From positions 62,001-126,000 of the forward strand of contig NZ_JACGLS010000003.1 of assembly GCF_014062345.1 (NCBI RefSeq): a stretch of DNA of 64,000 bases, read 5' to 3'. Positions 48,491-56,216 of this stretch are shown here, one piece after another (position 1 is the stretch's first letter; the number at the start of each line of letters is the position of its first letter). The notes under the pieces were generated by a model that was not told the origin of the DNA, searched no databases, and saw only the letters and a list, made by a program, of their open reading frames with translations. This stretch comes from Tenacibaculum pelagium. Lineage in GTDB: Bacteria > Bacteroidota > Bacteroidia > Flavobacteriales > Flavobacteriaceae. The position numbers and the translations under genes were made by a program.

Positions 48491-48492
48491 AT

Positions 48493-48750
48493 ATGAAATT
48501 ACCAGTTATTAAACACTTAACTTCTTTTATTGAAGAAAACGATCAAGACTACGTATTAGAAACGATAGAAACTTTAGAAGCCTTAACAGAGGTTCCTTCT
48601 TTAAAAGATGAGGAATTAGATGTGATAGGTGAGTTGATATCAAATATGTACGGAGCTATTGAAGTAAACAAAATGATAAAAGAAGGTACACCTAAAAAAG
48701 AAGCGTTAAATAATTTTATGAAACGTGTTTTAGGTTCTATAGACCAATAG
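48493..48750 (+). CDS. Small conserved protein of the peroxiredoxin operon (DUF6952-like)
   Basis: An 85-residue acidic helical protein (MKLPVIKHLTSFIEENDQDYVLETIETLEALTEVP). It has no Cys, no signal and no membrane segment. It starts 2 bases after the thioredoxin-like gene. I recognise it as the small protein that repeatedly follows prx-trx in Flavobacteriia, which I believe is DUF6952. Function is unknown. Confidence 0.7.
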   Translation: MKLPVIKHLTSFIEENDQDYVLETIETLEALTEVPSLKDEELDVIGELISNMYGAIEVNKMIKEGTPKKEALNNFMKRVLGSIDQ

Positions 48751-48769
48751 TTTTTCAAAATTTTTAAAA

Positions 48770-48800
48770 GAAATCCTAAGCTTTTTAAGCTTGGGATTTT
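48770..48800 (+). terminator. Terminator of the peroxiredoxin operon
   Basis: AAATCCTAAGCT / AGCTTGGGATTT stem (one G-U pair) followed by a T-run, 20 bases behind the last stop. Confidence 0.85.
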
Positions 48801-48871
48801 TTATTTATGTTTATTTTGATGCTTTCAACTATTCCTTTTAATTATTTCCGTAACGCATTTATTTGATATTT

Positions 48872-49840
48872 ATGAATCCTAATTTTATCGATTACCTTTT
48901 AAAAGTTACTAATGCTACTGCATGTACAGAGATTGAGGTAATTCAATTGTTATGGAGTGGTTATGGTAGAATTTCTCGGTTTGAATTGGAAAATTCTTCA
49001 TTAAAAACAGTCGTGGTAAAGTTTATTGATTTGAATAAAGCGACCAATCACCCAAGAGGTTGGAATACCAATTTTTCACACCAACGCAAAGTGAAATCTT
49101 ACCAAGTAGAGACGAATTGGTACCAACTGTGGAGTGAACAATGTACGGAGGCTTGTAAAGTCCCGAAATTAATAGGTGCTTTTACGGAAGGAAATAGACA
49201 ATGGATTGTCTTAGAAGATCTGAATACAAATTATCCTCTACGTAAAACACAAATTACTTTAGATGGGGTAAAAGTCTGTTTGGAGTGGTTAGCAAATTTC
49301 CATATTCAATTTTTAAATATAGAGCCCAACGGATTATGGGAAGTTGGAACTTATTGGAATTTAGAAACCAGACCTGATGAGTTACAACAAATGCAAGCGT
49401 CTCTACTTAAAGAAAAAGCACATGAAATAGATACTAAATTGAACAATTGTAAATACCAAACCATTGTACATGGCGATGCAAAATTGGCAAACTTTTGTTT
49501 TTCTGAAGATGGAAGAAAAGTAGCAGCGGTAGATTTCCAATATGTAGGTGGTGGCTGTGGAATAAAAGATGTGGCTTATTTCTTAGGTAGCTGTTTGTCA
49601 AACGATGAACTGGAAACCTATGAAACCGAATTATTAGATTATTATTTTTCTGAATTACATAAAGCATTTGATTCAAATCAATTCTCTTTAGATTTTCTAG
49701 AATTAGAAAAAGAGTGGAGAAAATTATATCCTATAGCTTGTACCGATTTTATGCGTTTTTTACTGGGCTGGATGCCTACACATCGAAAAATAAATGACTA
49801 TAATCAAAAAATTATCAACTCAGTGTTAGCTACTTTATAA
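48872..49840 (+). CDS. Phosphotransferase of the APH/choline-kinase/EcKinase fold
   Basis: A 322-residue kinase-like protein. The catalytic loop is HGDAKLANFCF near 206 and the metal-binding DFQ is in AAVDFQYVGGGCGIKDVAYFL. Upstream are a Gly-poor N-lobe and WIVLEDLN hinge. The ATG at 48872 is used; the in-frame TTG at 48863 would add only three residues. Small alcohol or sugar phosphorylation is plausible, but the substrate is unknown and a resistance function is not implied. Confidence 0.85.
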   Translation: MNPNFIDYLLKVTNATACTEIEVIQLLWSGYGRISRFELENSSLKTVVVKFIDLNKATNHPRGWNTNFSHQRKVKSYQVETNWYQLWSEQCTEACKVPKLIGAFTEGNRQWIVLEDLNTNYPLRKTQITLDGVKVCLEWLANFHIQFLNIEPNGLWEVGTYWNLETRPDELQQMQASLLKEKAHEIDTKLNNCKYQTIVHGDAKLANFCFSEDGRKVAAVDFQYVGGGCGIKDVAYFLGSCLSNDELETYETELLDYYFSELHKAFDSNQFSLDFLELEKEWRKLYPIACTDFMRFLLGWMPTHRKINDYNQKIINSVLATL

Positions 49841-49894
49841 AGATAAAAAATCAAAGTTTTCAATTAGGATTTTTTAATGTTTAAAATTAAATTT

Positions 49895-50038
49895 TTTCGC
49901 TAACGGGTTTGTATATGGAAAGTTGCAGGGTGAAAATACTATTACTTTCAGTTTGTAAATGAAAGATAGTAGAAAAGAATAAAGCTTTAAGTTTAGCTCT
50001 TAACTGCTATTTTTTATATACCGTGTTGTAGGCAGTAT
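49895..50038. repeat. Structured boundary element, left side of accessory island 2
   Basis: The outer boxes are TTTCGCTAACG (49895-49905) and TTGTAGGCAGTAT (50026-50038). Inside them GTATAT and ATATAC can pair. In the centre ACTATTACTTTCA and TGAAAGATAGT (49938-49970) form a hairpin. The element ends 6 bases from the stop codon at 50045. Its boxes recur inverted at 52054-52117. No gene is seen here. Confidence 0.6.
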
Positions 50039-50044
50039 TTTATG

Positions 50045-50479
50045 TTAATTGATTACTCCTTCATTTCTCCAAATTACAGGGTAAATTACAAATTTTTCCT
50101 TTGAAATAACTTCAATTAAAAAAGTATGAAACACCCCATTTTTATTTTTAATCCAAGGATTCCCTCCAAATCTCTTTTTATAATATTTTTTCTCTTTACT
50201 CTCTATTTCCTTTAAATTTAAAAATTGATACTCTTTTAAATGTTTATAACATAAAGTGTCAGAGTTTTTTTGAGAGCTATGAAATAACCATTTTCTATTC
50301 CACCAAAATTTAATTCCACTATTTCCTTGAAAACTATGAGATGATTTTGATTTCATCTTTGGATTATTAAAAACTGTATCTTTAAATTTAATATAGATAG
50401 TATCCTTGGGATATTTAGTTTTTTGTCCAAAACAGAATATTGGGAAAAAAAGAATAAGTATAAAAATTTTAGCATCCAT
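50045..50479 (-). CDS. Small exported protein of accessory island 2
   Basis: A 145-residue protein with a Sec signal (MDAKIFILILFFPIFCFGQ), then a Lys-rich mature part (HSFQGNSGIKFWWNRKWLFHS; KKRFGGNPWIKNKNGVFH). The ATG at 50479 overlaps the end of the larger island gene by 11 bases; the longer in-frame start at 50524 is disfavoured because it breaks the signal peptide. It is co-transcribed with the HELIH lipoprotein gene. No family is recognised. Confidence 0.6.
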   Translation of the reverse strand: MDAKIFILILFFPIFCFGQKTKYPKDTIYIKFKDTVFNNPKMKSKSSHSFQGNSGIKFWWNRKWLFHSSQKNSDTLCYKHLKEYQFLNLKEIESKEKKYYKKRFGGNPWIKNKNGVFHTFLIEVISKEKFVIYPVIWRNEGVIN

Positions 50480-52007
50480 TAGGGAAAGTATTTTTAATTT
50501 GAGTAATTGTTTGATTGATAGCATCTCTTTGTGGTTGTGTTAAGTTTTGCCAAGCTTTAATATTAGCTTCGTTTAATCCAATCCAAGAAAGGGCTTCTTT
50601 TTGTGTATTTGTTAATGTTGAGTCATAACTTGTTAATGCTTGTTTGATGATTTCTCTATAGTGTTGTGCCATCGCTTGATGTTGTCCGTTGTCAGGAGTA
50701 TCGTCATTATTATCATATCTTACATAATAATCCCAAATTCCAAAATACTTGTTTTGTAAAGTTTCTAAATATTGATTAAATTCAGTATAGGTTAAATCTG
50801 TCCAATCTAAAGTAGTTCCAGCTCCTTGTGCTGTTATCATAGTGTCTAACATTTTACGATACATTTCAGCATGAATCAATTCATGTATCATAGATACTGC
50901 TTTAAATACATCTGGTTTGTTTAAGACGTTTCCAGAAGTATTAGGGTCTGTATTAAATTTAATTTTTATTTCATTGTTAGCTAAAGGAGGTTTCGTAATA
51001 GCCATTGCATTATGGTAATCAGCATCTTCATTTCCACTAAAATTATTATCTGTTGTGAATCTTAAATTAGCAACGGACATATCTGAATTAAAGTTTTTAA
51101 TATAATTATTGAAGGTAGTTGCTTTACCCATTTTATCGTATACGGATTTTAAGCAAGGGTTGTCTTTAAAATCTTGGTCAATAAAAACTTGTTCATTAAA
51201 CATATAGTTTTGAAATTCACTAGCATCTTCGGTCATTAAGGTAGAATCTCCGTCATTTGGACCAGCTCCACTAGGATTTCCTCCACTACCACCACCTCCA
51301 TCATTGAATCCACCATCGTCATTTTGAGAAAAAATTACATCAGAACCACTTGTGTTATCTTGACAAACTTGTACACTTTGTAACGTATAACCAGCTGGGG
51401 GATTACATTGGCAAGACTCCCAAGGAGAATGTCCTTCACAATGACAATAATAAGCTAGACTTATTGTTTCCCATCTGCAATTTTGTGTTCTAGACTGTAA
51501 GCTTTTATTATTTAAAGAATAATTTTCTAAGTATTCTATCCAAACTTTGGCTTTTACCTCACCGTTATTTTTATCAGCAATATTTTGAAGACTATTTTCT
51601 AGAAATTGATATTTTAAGATAAAGGCAGTTTCAATTCCGTTTTTGGTTTCAAGTATGAGGTTTTCTTGGGTATTTATATCGTTTGTTCTTCTGTTAACTT
51701 TAAAAGTATAGGAAGTATAGTTCTCTTTTTCAATTTTATGAGCAAAATCGTTATTTACTGTAAAATCATGATTATTCGCACTTTTAAAATATTGATTATT
51801 TAAGTTTGTTTTAAAGTTTTTAGCTAAAGTTAGATAAGTATTATCTTTTTGGAGTTGTTTAAAAGTAACTCTTTCTGAGTAGGTGTTTGTTTTCCATATT
51901 CCAGTAGTATCAGGTTCAATTTCTTTTCCATTGTCAGTTTGACAGCCTAATATAAAGAGGAGAATGAATACACTTTTAAATAATTTTTTGATTGTTTCCT
52001 TTTTCAT
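50469..52007 (-). CDS. Lipoprotein with HELIH zinc-protease-like motif
   Basis: A 512-residue protein with lipobox FILLFILGC (Cys about residue 22). A first domain extends to about 165. A Cys-rich patch (NCRWETISLAYYCHCEGHSP then CQCNPPAGYT) and a Gly/Asp/Asn linker (DDGGFNDGGGGSGGNPSGAG) follow. The C-terminal domain contains MIHELIHAEMYRK, with His375 and His379 as HExxH ligands; a third ligand may lie in QHQAMAQHYREI. The architecture suggests a secreted or surface-exposed metallopeptidase, possibly part of a toxin-like system. No close family is recognised. Confidence 0.7.
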   Translation of the reverse strand: MKKETIKKLFKSVFILLFILGCQTDNGKEIEPDTTGIWKTNTYSERVTFKQLQKDNTYLTLAKNFKTNLNNQYFKSANNHDFTVNNDFAHKIEKENYTSYTFKVNRRTNDINTQENLILETKNGIETAFILKYQFLENSLQNIADKNNGEVKAKVWIEYLENYSLNNKSLQSRTQNCRWETISLAYYCHCEGHSPWESCQCNPPAGYTLQSVQVCQDNTSGSDVIFSQNDDGGFNDGGGGSGGNPSGAGPNDGDSTLMTEDASEFQNYMFNEQVFIDQDFKDNPCLKSVYDKMGKATTFNNYIKNFNSDMSVANLRFTTDNNFSGNEDADYHNAMAITKPPLANNEIKIKFNTDPNTSGNVLNKPDVFKAVSMIHELIHAEMYRKMLDTMITAQGAGTTLDWTDLTYTEFNQYLETLQNKYFGIWDYYVRYDNNDDTPDNGQHQAMAQHYREIIKQALTSYDSTLTNTQKEALSWIGLNEANIKAWQNLTQPQRDAINQTITQIKNTFPNGC

Positions 52008-52053
52008 AATTTACCGTTTTTTAAAGTTAGTTAAAATTTTTAATGTGAGCGTT

Positions 52054-52117
52054 ATATTGCCTACAATGGATAAGAATATGAATTCGTTTTAATGATTTAT
52101 ATTCAACGTTAGCGAAA
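52054..52117. repeat. Boundary element, right side of accessory island 2
   Basis: ATATTGCCTACAA (52054-52066) and CGTTAGCGAAA (52107-52117) are the inverse counterparts of the boxes at 50026-50038 and 49895-49905. The intervening sequence is shorter than on the left (about 40 versus 120 bases). It lies about 50 bases upstream of the HELIH gene. Confidence 0.6.
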
Positions 52118-52161
52118 GATATTTGTTTTTAGATTAAGAATCAAACTAAATTTACATGAAT

Positions 52162-52662
52162 TTAATGATGCGTAAGCTTCGTAATAATTTTTGAATGCTG
52201 TGGGAATAATTGAATTAACTCTTTTCTTTTAGGTAATACAAAATCTTTAAAATCGAACCCAGGAGCTACGGTACAACCTGTAAAAGTATAAGAGTTTTCT
52301 TTTAAAATTTCTGCTGCAAACCAAAAACCAGCAGGCACTACAAATTGTGGTTGTTCGTCTTGTTCTAAATTGTTTCCAATTATAACCAAAGAATAGTCTC
52401 CTTCTGGTGAAATCATATGTAATTTTAAGGAGCTTCCTTTATAAAAATGCCAAATTTCATCTTGATTGATTTTATGAAATGCTGAAAACTTATTAGAAGT
52501 CAATAAAAAATAAATGCAAGTAGCATAATTTCTATCTCCTACAAATTCTGGAGATAAATGTTCATTTTGTATGATTCCGTTACTTCTATAAGTTTCTTTG
52601 TAGTAACCGCCTTCAGGGTGTTCAGTTAAATTGAATTTAGCTATTATCTGTTTCGCTGTCAT
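52162..52662 (-). CDS. Cupin-fold DUF985 protein
   Basis: A 166-residue protein with the DUF985/cupin_5 pattern: FNLTEHPEGGYYKETYRS near 10, FLLTSNKFSAFHKINQDEIWHFYKGSSLKLHMI near 50-85, and a C-terminal FTGCTVAPGFDFKDF. The His residues of the cupin metal site appear present. Its 5' end overlaps the 60-residue basic protein gene by 26 bases in another frame. Function is unknown; some relatives are linked to sugar epimerisation. Confidence 0.88.
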   Translation of the reverse strand: MTAKQIIAKFNLTEHPEGGYYKETYRSNGIIQNEHLSPEFVGDRNYATCIYFLLTSNKFSAFHKINQDEIWHFYKGSSLKLHMISPEGDYSLVIIGNNLEQDEQPQFVVPAGFWFAAEILKENSYTFTGCTVAPGFDFKDFVLPKRKELIQLFPQHSKIITKLTHH

Positions 52663-52819
52663 TTTCCTTTTGTTCGTTCATTTTTTTTACGAGTGCTTTT
52701 AAACGCTCTTTGTTACGCAGCTTTTCTAAACGGAGTTTGTTTTCTTTCTGTTTCATCAAGCGAGTATGTTTCGCTTTATTCACCGTGTTTTTTGCTTTTC
52801 CTTTTCCCTTTTTAGGCAT
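52637..52819 (-). CDS. Small basic coiled-coil protein
   Basis: A 60-residue protein of mostly Lys, Arg, Glu and Asn (MPKKGKGKAKNTVNKAKHTR, then a heptad-like KLRLEKLRNKERLKALVKKM). It overlaps the symporter gene (8 bases) and the cupin gene (26 bases), so it is embedded in a coupled three-gene run. Conserved small basic proteins of this type are common in Flavobacteriia. A nucleic-acid-binding role would fit the charge but is unproven. Confidence 0.6.
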   Translation of the reverse strand: MPKKGKGKAKNTVNKAKHTRLMKQKENKLRLEKLRNKERLKALVKKMNEQKENDSETDNS

Positions 52820-54254
52820 TTTTAGATGTTTTTATGGCTAATAAACCTATGAAAGTTATCAATCCGTTTAAGATTAAGACAAAGAATTCGAAATCAAAAC
52901 TCCAAAGAGTATTCGTTAAATAATTTATGCTAAATGCTAAAAATGGAGAAATCAAACAGATAATTGGAACCAATTTGTCTTTTACATTGAATTTGGTGAA
53001 TAACCCAAAAGCATAGAGGCCTAATAATGGCCCGTAAGTATAACTTGCAGCTCTAAAAATATTCGATATTACACTATCATCTGCAATAACATATTTAAAA
53101 AATAATATTGTTGCTATTAAAACGAATGAAAATAACACGTGTATTTTTTTTCGTGTTTTTTCTTTTTCTTGCTCATTGTCTTTTTTATCTATTTCTAAAA
53201 TATCGATACTAAACGAAGTAGTTAAGGAAGTTAAAGCGCTATCTGCACTTGAATAAGCTGCAGCTATTAAGCCTAAAACAAAAAATAAAGAAGTAGCATA
53301 TCCTAAATCACCAAATACAGCAATATTTGAAAACAGCTTATCTTTATGAGCATCGATTCCATTGATAGCTGCATAGTCAGTTAATAAAACTCCTAAAGCT
53401 AAAAAGAAAAAGTTAACAATTACCAATACGATAGTAAACCAAAACATGTTTTTTTGAGCATCTTTTAAATTACGACAGGTCAAGTTTTTCTGCATCATGT
53501 CTTGATCTAATCCGGTCATTACAATGGCAATAAAAGCTCCTGCAAAAAAGCGTTTCCAAAAATAACTTCCTGCTTTTATGTCTTCAAAAAAGAACATTTT
53601 TGATAGTTTATTGTCAGTAATATAAGAGAACAAACTGTCTATTTGCATTGCATCTTTAATCATCACAATACAAACTCCTACAGCAATTAGCATAAATAGA
53701 GTTTGTAATGTGTCTGTCCATACAATAGTTTTAATTCCTCCTTTAAAAGTATATAACCAAATGAGTAAAATAGTAATGGTTACGGTTAACCAAAACGGTA
53801 TTCCGTAGGCATTGAATAAAATATCTTGTAAGACATCGGCTACTAAAAATAATCGGAAAGCGGCACCAATTGTTCTTGATAATAGAAAGAATGAAGCTCC
53901 TGTTTTATAAGAGTATCTACCAAAACGATCTTCTAAATAGGTATAAATAGACGTTAGGTTTAGTCGATAGTAGAGTGGGAGTAATATTAAACCTATAATT
54001 GCATATCCAACAACATAACCTAGTACCATTTGCATATAGCTCATTTGTTGTCCTTCTACCCAACCTGGAACCGAAATAAAAGTAACTCCAGAGAGCGAAG
54101 CTCCAATCATACCAAAGGCAACTAAATACCAAGGGGATGAATTATCTGCTTTAAAAAAGGTGTTGTTATTTGCTGATTTTCCAGTGAGGTAAGAAATAAG
54201 AATTAATACACCGAAATAAGCAAGGATAAGGAGTAATATATGTAGTGGTTGCAT
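52812..54254 (-). CDS. Sodium:solute symporter (SSS family)
   Basis: A 480-residue transporter with about 13 membrane helices. Family blocks are GMIGASLSGVTFISVPGW near 51, YRLNLTSIYTYLEDRFG, the conserved TGLDQDMMQKNLTCRN near 240, and LGLIAAAYSSADSALTSLTTSFSIDIL near 325. It imports a solute with sodium ions, in keeping with a marine lifestyle. The substrate (sugar, proline, sialic acid and others in this family) cannot be told. Confidence 0.9.
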   Translation of the reverse strand: MQPLHILLLILAYFGVLILISYLTGKSANNNTFFKADNSSPWYLVAFGMIGASLSGVTFISVPGWVEGQQMSYMQMVLGYVVGYAIIGLILLPLYYRLNLTSIYTYLEDRFGRYSYKTGASFFLLSRTIGAAFRLFLVADVLQDILFNAYGIPFWLTVTITILLIWLYTFKGGIKTIVWTDTLQTLFMLIAVGVCIVMIKDAMQIDSLFSYITDNKLSKMFFFEDIKAGSYFWKRFFAGAFIAIVMTGLDQDMMQKNLTCRNLKDAQKNMFWFTIVLVIVNFFFLALGVLLTDYAAINGIDAHKDKLFSNIAVFGDLGYATSLFFVLGLIAAAYSSADSALTSLTTSFSIDILEIDKKDNEQEKEKTRKKIHVLFSFVLIATILFFKYVIADDSVISNIFRAASYTYGPLLGLYAFGLFTKFNVKDKLVPIICLISPFLAFSINYLTNTLWSFDFEFFVLILNGLITFIGLLAIKTSKNA

Positions 54255-54328
54255 ACAGTTAAATTATGAATTACGAATGTACTAAATTTCTTATTCGTAA
54301 TTTATAATTTAAAATAGATGGAATAAAG

Positions 54329-54358
54329 GAAAAAAAGAAAAACGACCCGAAGGTCGCT
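54329..54358 (-). terminator. Terminator of the double-glycine peptide gene
   Basis: On the minus strand GCGACC-TTCG-GGTCG followed by TTTTTCTTTTTTT, a textbook terminator, directly behind the stop at 54364. Confidence 0.9.
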
Positions 54359-54363
54359 TGAAA

Positions 54364-54519
54364 TTAAAATGGACAAAGACATACTCGTTGAGAGAATACA
54401 TCTACACATCCTAGACTAGTTTGTTTCTTTGTACAATACTTACCAGCTCCTCCACCATTAATAGTTTTTTGTTCAGTTTTGTTAAGTGTAGTACCTAATT
54501 TTGAAATGTTCTTTAGCAT
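54364..54519 (-). CDS. Double-glycine-leader secreted peptide (bacteriocin-like)
   Basis: A 51-residue peptide. The leader is MLKNISKLGTTLNKTEQKTINGG, a double-glycine leader of the kind cut by C39-peptidase ABC exporters. The core of 28 residues is GAGKYCTKKQTSLGCVDVFS then QRVCLCPF, with four Cys. A TAnnTTTG box (54543-54550) lies 23 bases upstream and a strong terminator follows, so it is an independent gene. A second gene with nearly the same leader lies at the right edge of the window. Activity (antimicrobial or signalling) is unknown. Confidence 0.75.
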   Translation of the reverse strand: MLKNISKLGTTLNKTEQKTINGGGAGKYCTKKQTSLGCVDVFSQRVCLCPF

Positions 54520-54542
54520 AATTTAATTTTTTTTAAGTTTCT

Positions 54543-54550
54543 CAAATCTA
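54543..54550 (-). promoter_or_regulatory. Promoter box of the double-glycine peptide gene
   Basis: Minus strand TAGATTTG matches TAnnTTTG at a suitable distance from the ATG at 54519. Confidence 0.55.
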
Positions 54551-54633
54551 AATACTTAAAAACAAGTTAGACTTGAAAAAACCATAAAAAAAGTATGGTG
54601 AAAACGTAAAAATGAAATTTTATAAGAAGTAGT

Positions 54634-55263
54634 TTATAATTCGATAATAACTTCTGAAGTTTCTCTACGAACTTTTTTCAAATCTTTCATATAATCATCT
54701 TCAGCTCTAAAACCAACAGGTAATACTAAAACAGATGTTAAATTGTGTTTCTCTAATTCTAAAATCTCATTATATTTCTCAGGAACAAAACCTTCCATAG
54801 GGCAAGAATCAATTTGTTCATTTGCTGCAACTGTCATTAAATTTCCTAAAGCAATATAAGCTTGATTTTTGTTCCAGTTACTTAATTCTTCTTGCGTTTT
54901 GTTGCCAATAGAAGAAGTAAGCATTATTTTAAAAGGATCTAAAATTTCATCTGGTGTATTTCTGATGTTTTTTACCAAAGAAAAATAATTTTCAACATCT
55001 TTTACCGTGTATTCTTTTGGAATACATAAAACTAATACATGTGATGCTTGCGCTACTTGAGGCTGATTCCAAGAATGTTTAACTAATTGCTGTTGAATTG
55101 CTTTATTTTGTATCACAACCATTTTAACTGGTTGTAAACCGTATGAAGTAGCGGTTAAATTAAAAGCTTCTTTTAAAGTATTTATTTGAGTTGCTGAAAG
55201 TGATTTATTTTCGTCGAATTTTTTAACAGCATAACGCCATTGTAAACTTTCTATACTATTCAT
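54634..55263 (-). CDS. NAD(P)H-dependent nitroreductase-family oxidoreductase
   Basis: A 209-residue FMN-binding protein. Start SLQWRYAVKKFDENKSLSATQINTLKEAF and TATSYGLQPVKMVVIQN are typical of the NfsB/nitroreductase fold, as are the QAYIALGNLMTVAANEQIDSCPMEGF and VLPVGFRAEDD blocks. It reduces nitro or quinone compounds. It is an isolated gene. Confidence 0.93.
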   Translation of the reverse strand: MNSIESLQWRYAVKKFDENKSLSATQINTLKEAFNLTATSYGLQPVKMVVIQNKAIQQQLVKHSWNQPQVAQASHVLVLCIPKEYTVKDVENYFSLVKNIRNTPDEILDPFKIMLTSSIGNKTQEELSNWNKNQAYIALGNLMTVAANEQIDSCPMEGFVPEKYNEILELEKHNLTSVLVLPVGFRAEDDYMKDLKKVRRETSEVIIEL

Positions 55264-55351
55264 CTTTTGAATTTATTTATGCAACAAAAATACAATTGCT
55301 TTTAAGAATGATAAATGTTTAATAATTGTAAAAATTGATGGTTCAATCAAT

Positions 55352-56179
55352 TTAACCTTTATAGTTGTCAATTATTTTCATAAACGTTTCTGGCTCTGGG
55401 CGAACACGATAATTATCTGTTAAGTCAGCAAAAATAATTTTGTTGTTTTTATCAGTAATAATTACAGTGGGTAATACCACATCAGATTCATAACCTAAAA
55501 TTTGAAATCCTGCTGGTAATCCGTTTTCATGAAGAATTCCTAATTTTTTAGCGACTTTGTTTTCTGAGTCAACTAAAAAATGAAAAGGAACTTTATGTTT
55601 CTTAGCTAAACTTTTAGTGAATTTATGAGGTTGAGAACTCACCAAAACCATGTCCGCATTTCGTTTATCAAGTTCTTTATATTCATTTACCACTTCTTTT
55701 ATTTGTGCCATACACAAAGGACACCAATTACCACGATAGAATATGAATATCTTAAAATCACCAGATAAATCGTTAAGTGAAATTTTTTCTTTTTCACCAT
55801 TTTCAAGAGTAAAATTAGGAAGTGTTTTTCCAAAATCTAAAACAGCAGTATTTCTTGAATTAAAAGAAGAGTACCAAGTTAAATAAGCTAGCCAGCCTAA
55901 AGCTAATCCTACAGAAATTAATAATGATCTTTGCTCAAAATTAAAAAGGTTTAAAGCTAATCCGATTACAATTAAAGTAGAATAGAAGGTTAATGTTTTA
56001 GTTGTTCTTGCAACAGGTTTTATAAAAAGCATACTAAAAAATACAACAACAGTAATTGATGAGATTAATATACCAATATTGCTAATGTTGAAATTAGCAT
56101 CAATAACTGTTTTTACAAAAATGATTAATGCAACAACAGGGAATCCGCTGATGAAAAGTGATTTAGTGAAATTTTTCAT
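55352..56179 (-). CDS. Membrane-anchored peroxiredoxin-like redoxin
   Basis: A 275-residue protein. The N-terminal 110 residues hold four membrane segments. The thioredoxin-fold domain has the active site FYRGNWCPLCMAQIKEVVNEY near 160, a CxxC of the AhpC/TSA-like redoxin group. The catalytic domain should face the cytoplasm or periplasm depending on topology, which I cannot settle. It diverges from the DUF2851 gene. Confidence 0.85.
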   Translation of the reverse strand: MKNFTKSLFISGFPVVALIIFVKTVIDANFNISNIGILISSITVVVFFSMLFIKPVARTTKTLTFYSTLIVIGLALNLFNFEQRSLLISVGLALGWLAYLTWYSSFNSRNTAVLDFGKTLPNFTLENGEKEKISLNDLSGDFKIFIFYRGNWCPLCMAQIKEVVNEYKELDKRNADMVLVSSQPHKFTKSLAKKHKVPFHFLVDSENKVAKKLGILHENGLPAGFQILGYESDVVLPTVIITDKNNKIIFADLTDNYRVRPEPETFMKIIDNYKG

Positions 56180-56216
56180 ATCTTAATAGTCGTAAAAGAA
56201 TTGCTAATTTACGGTT

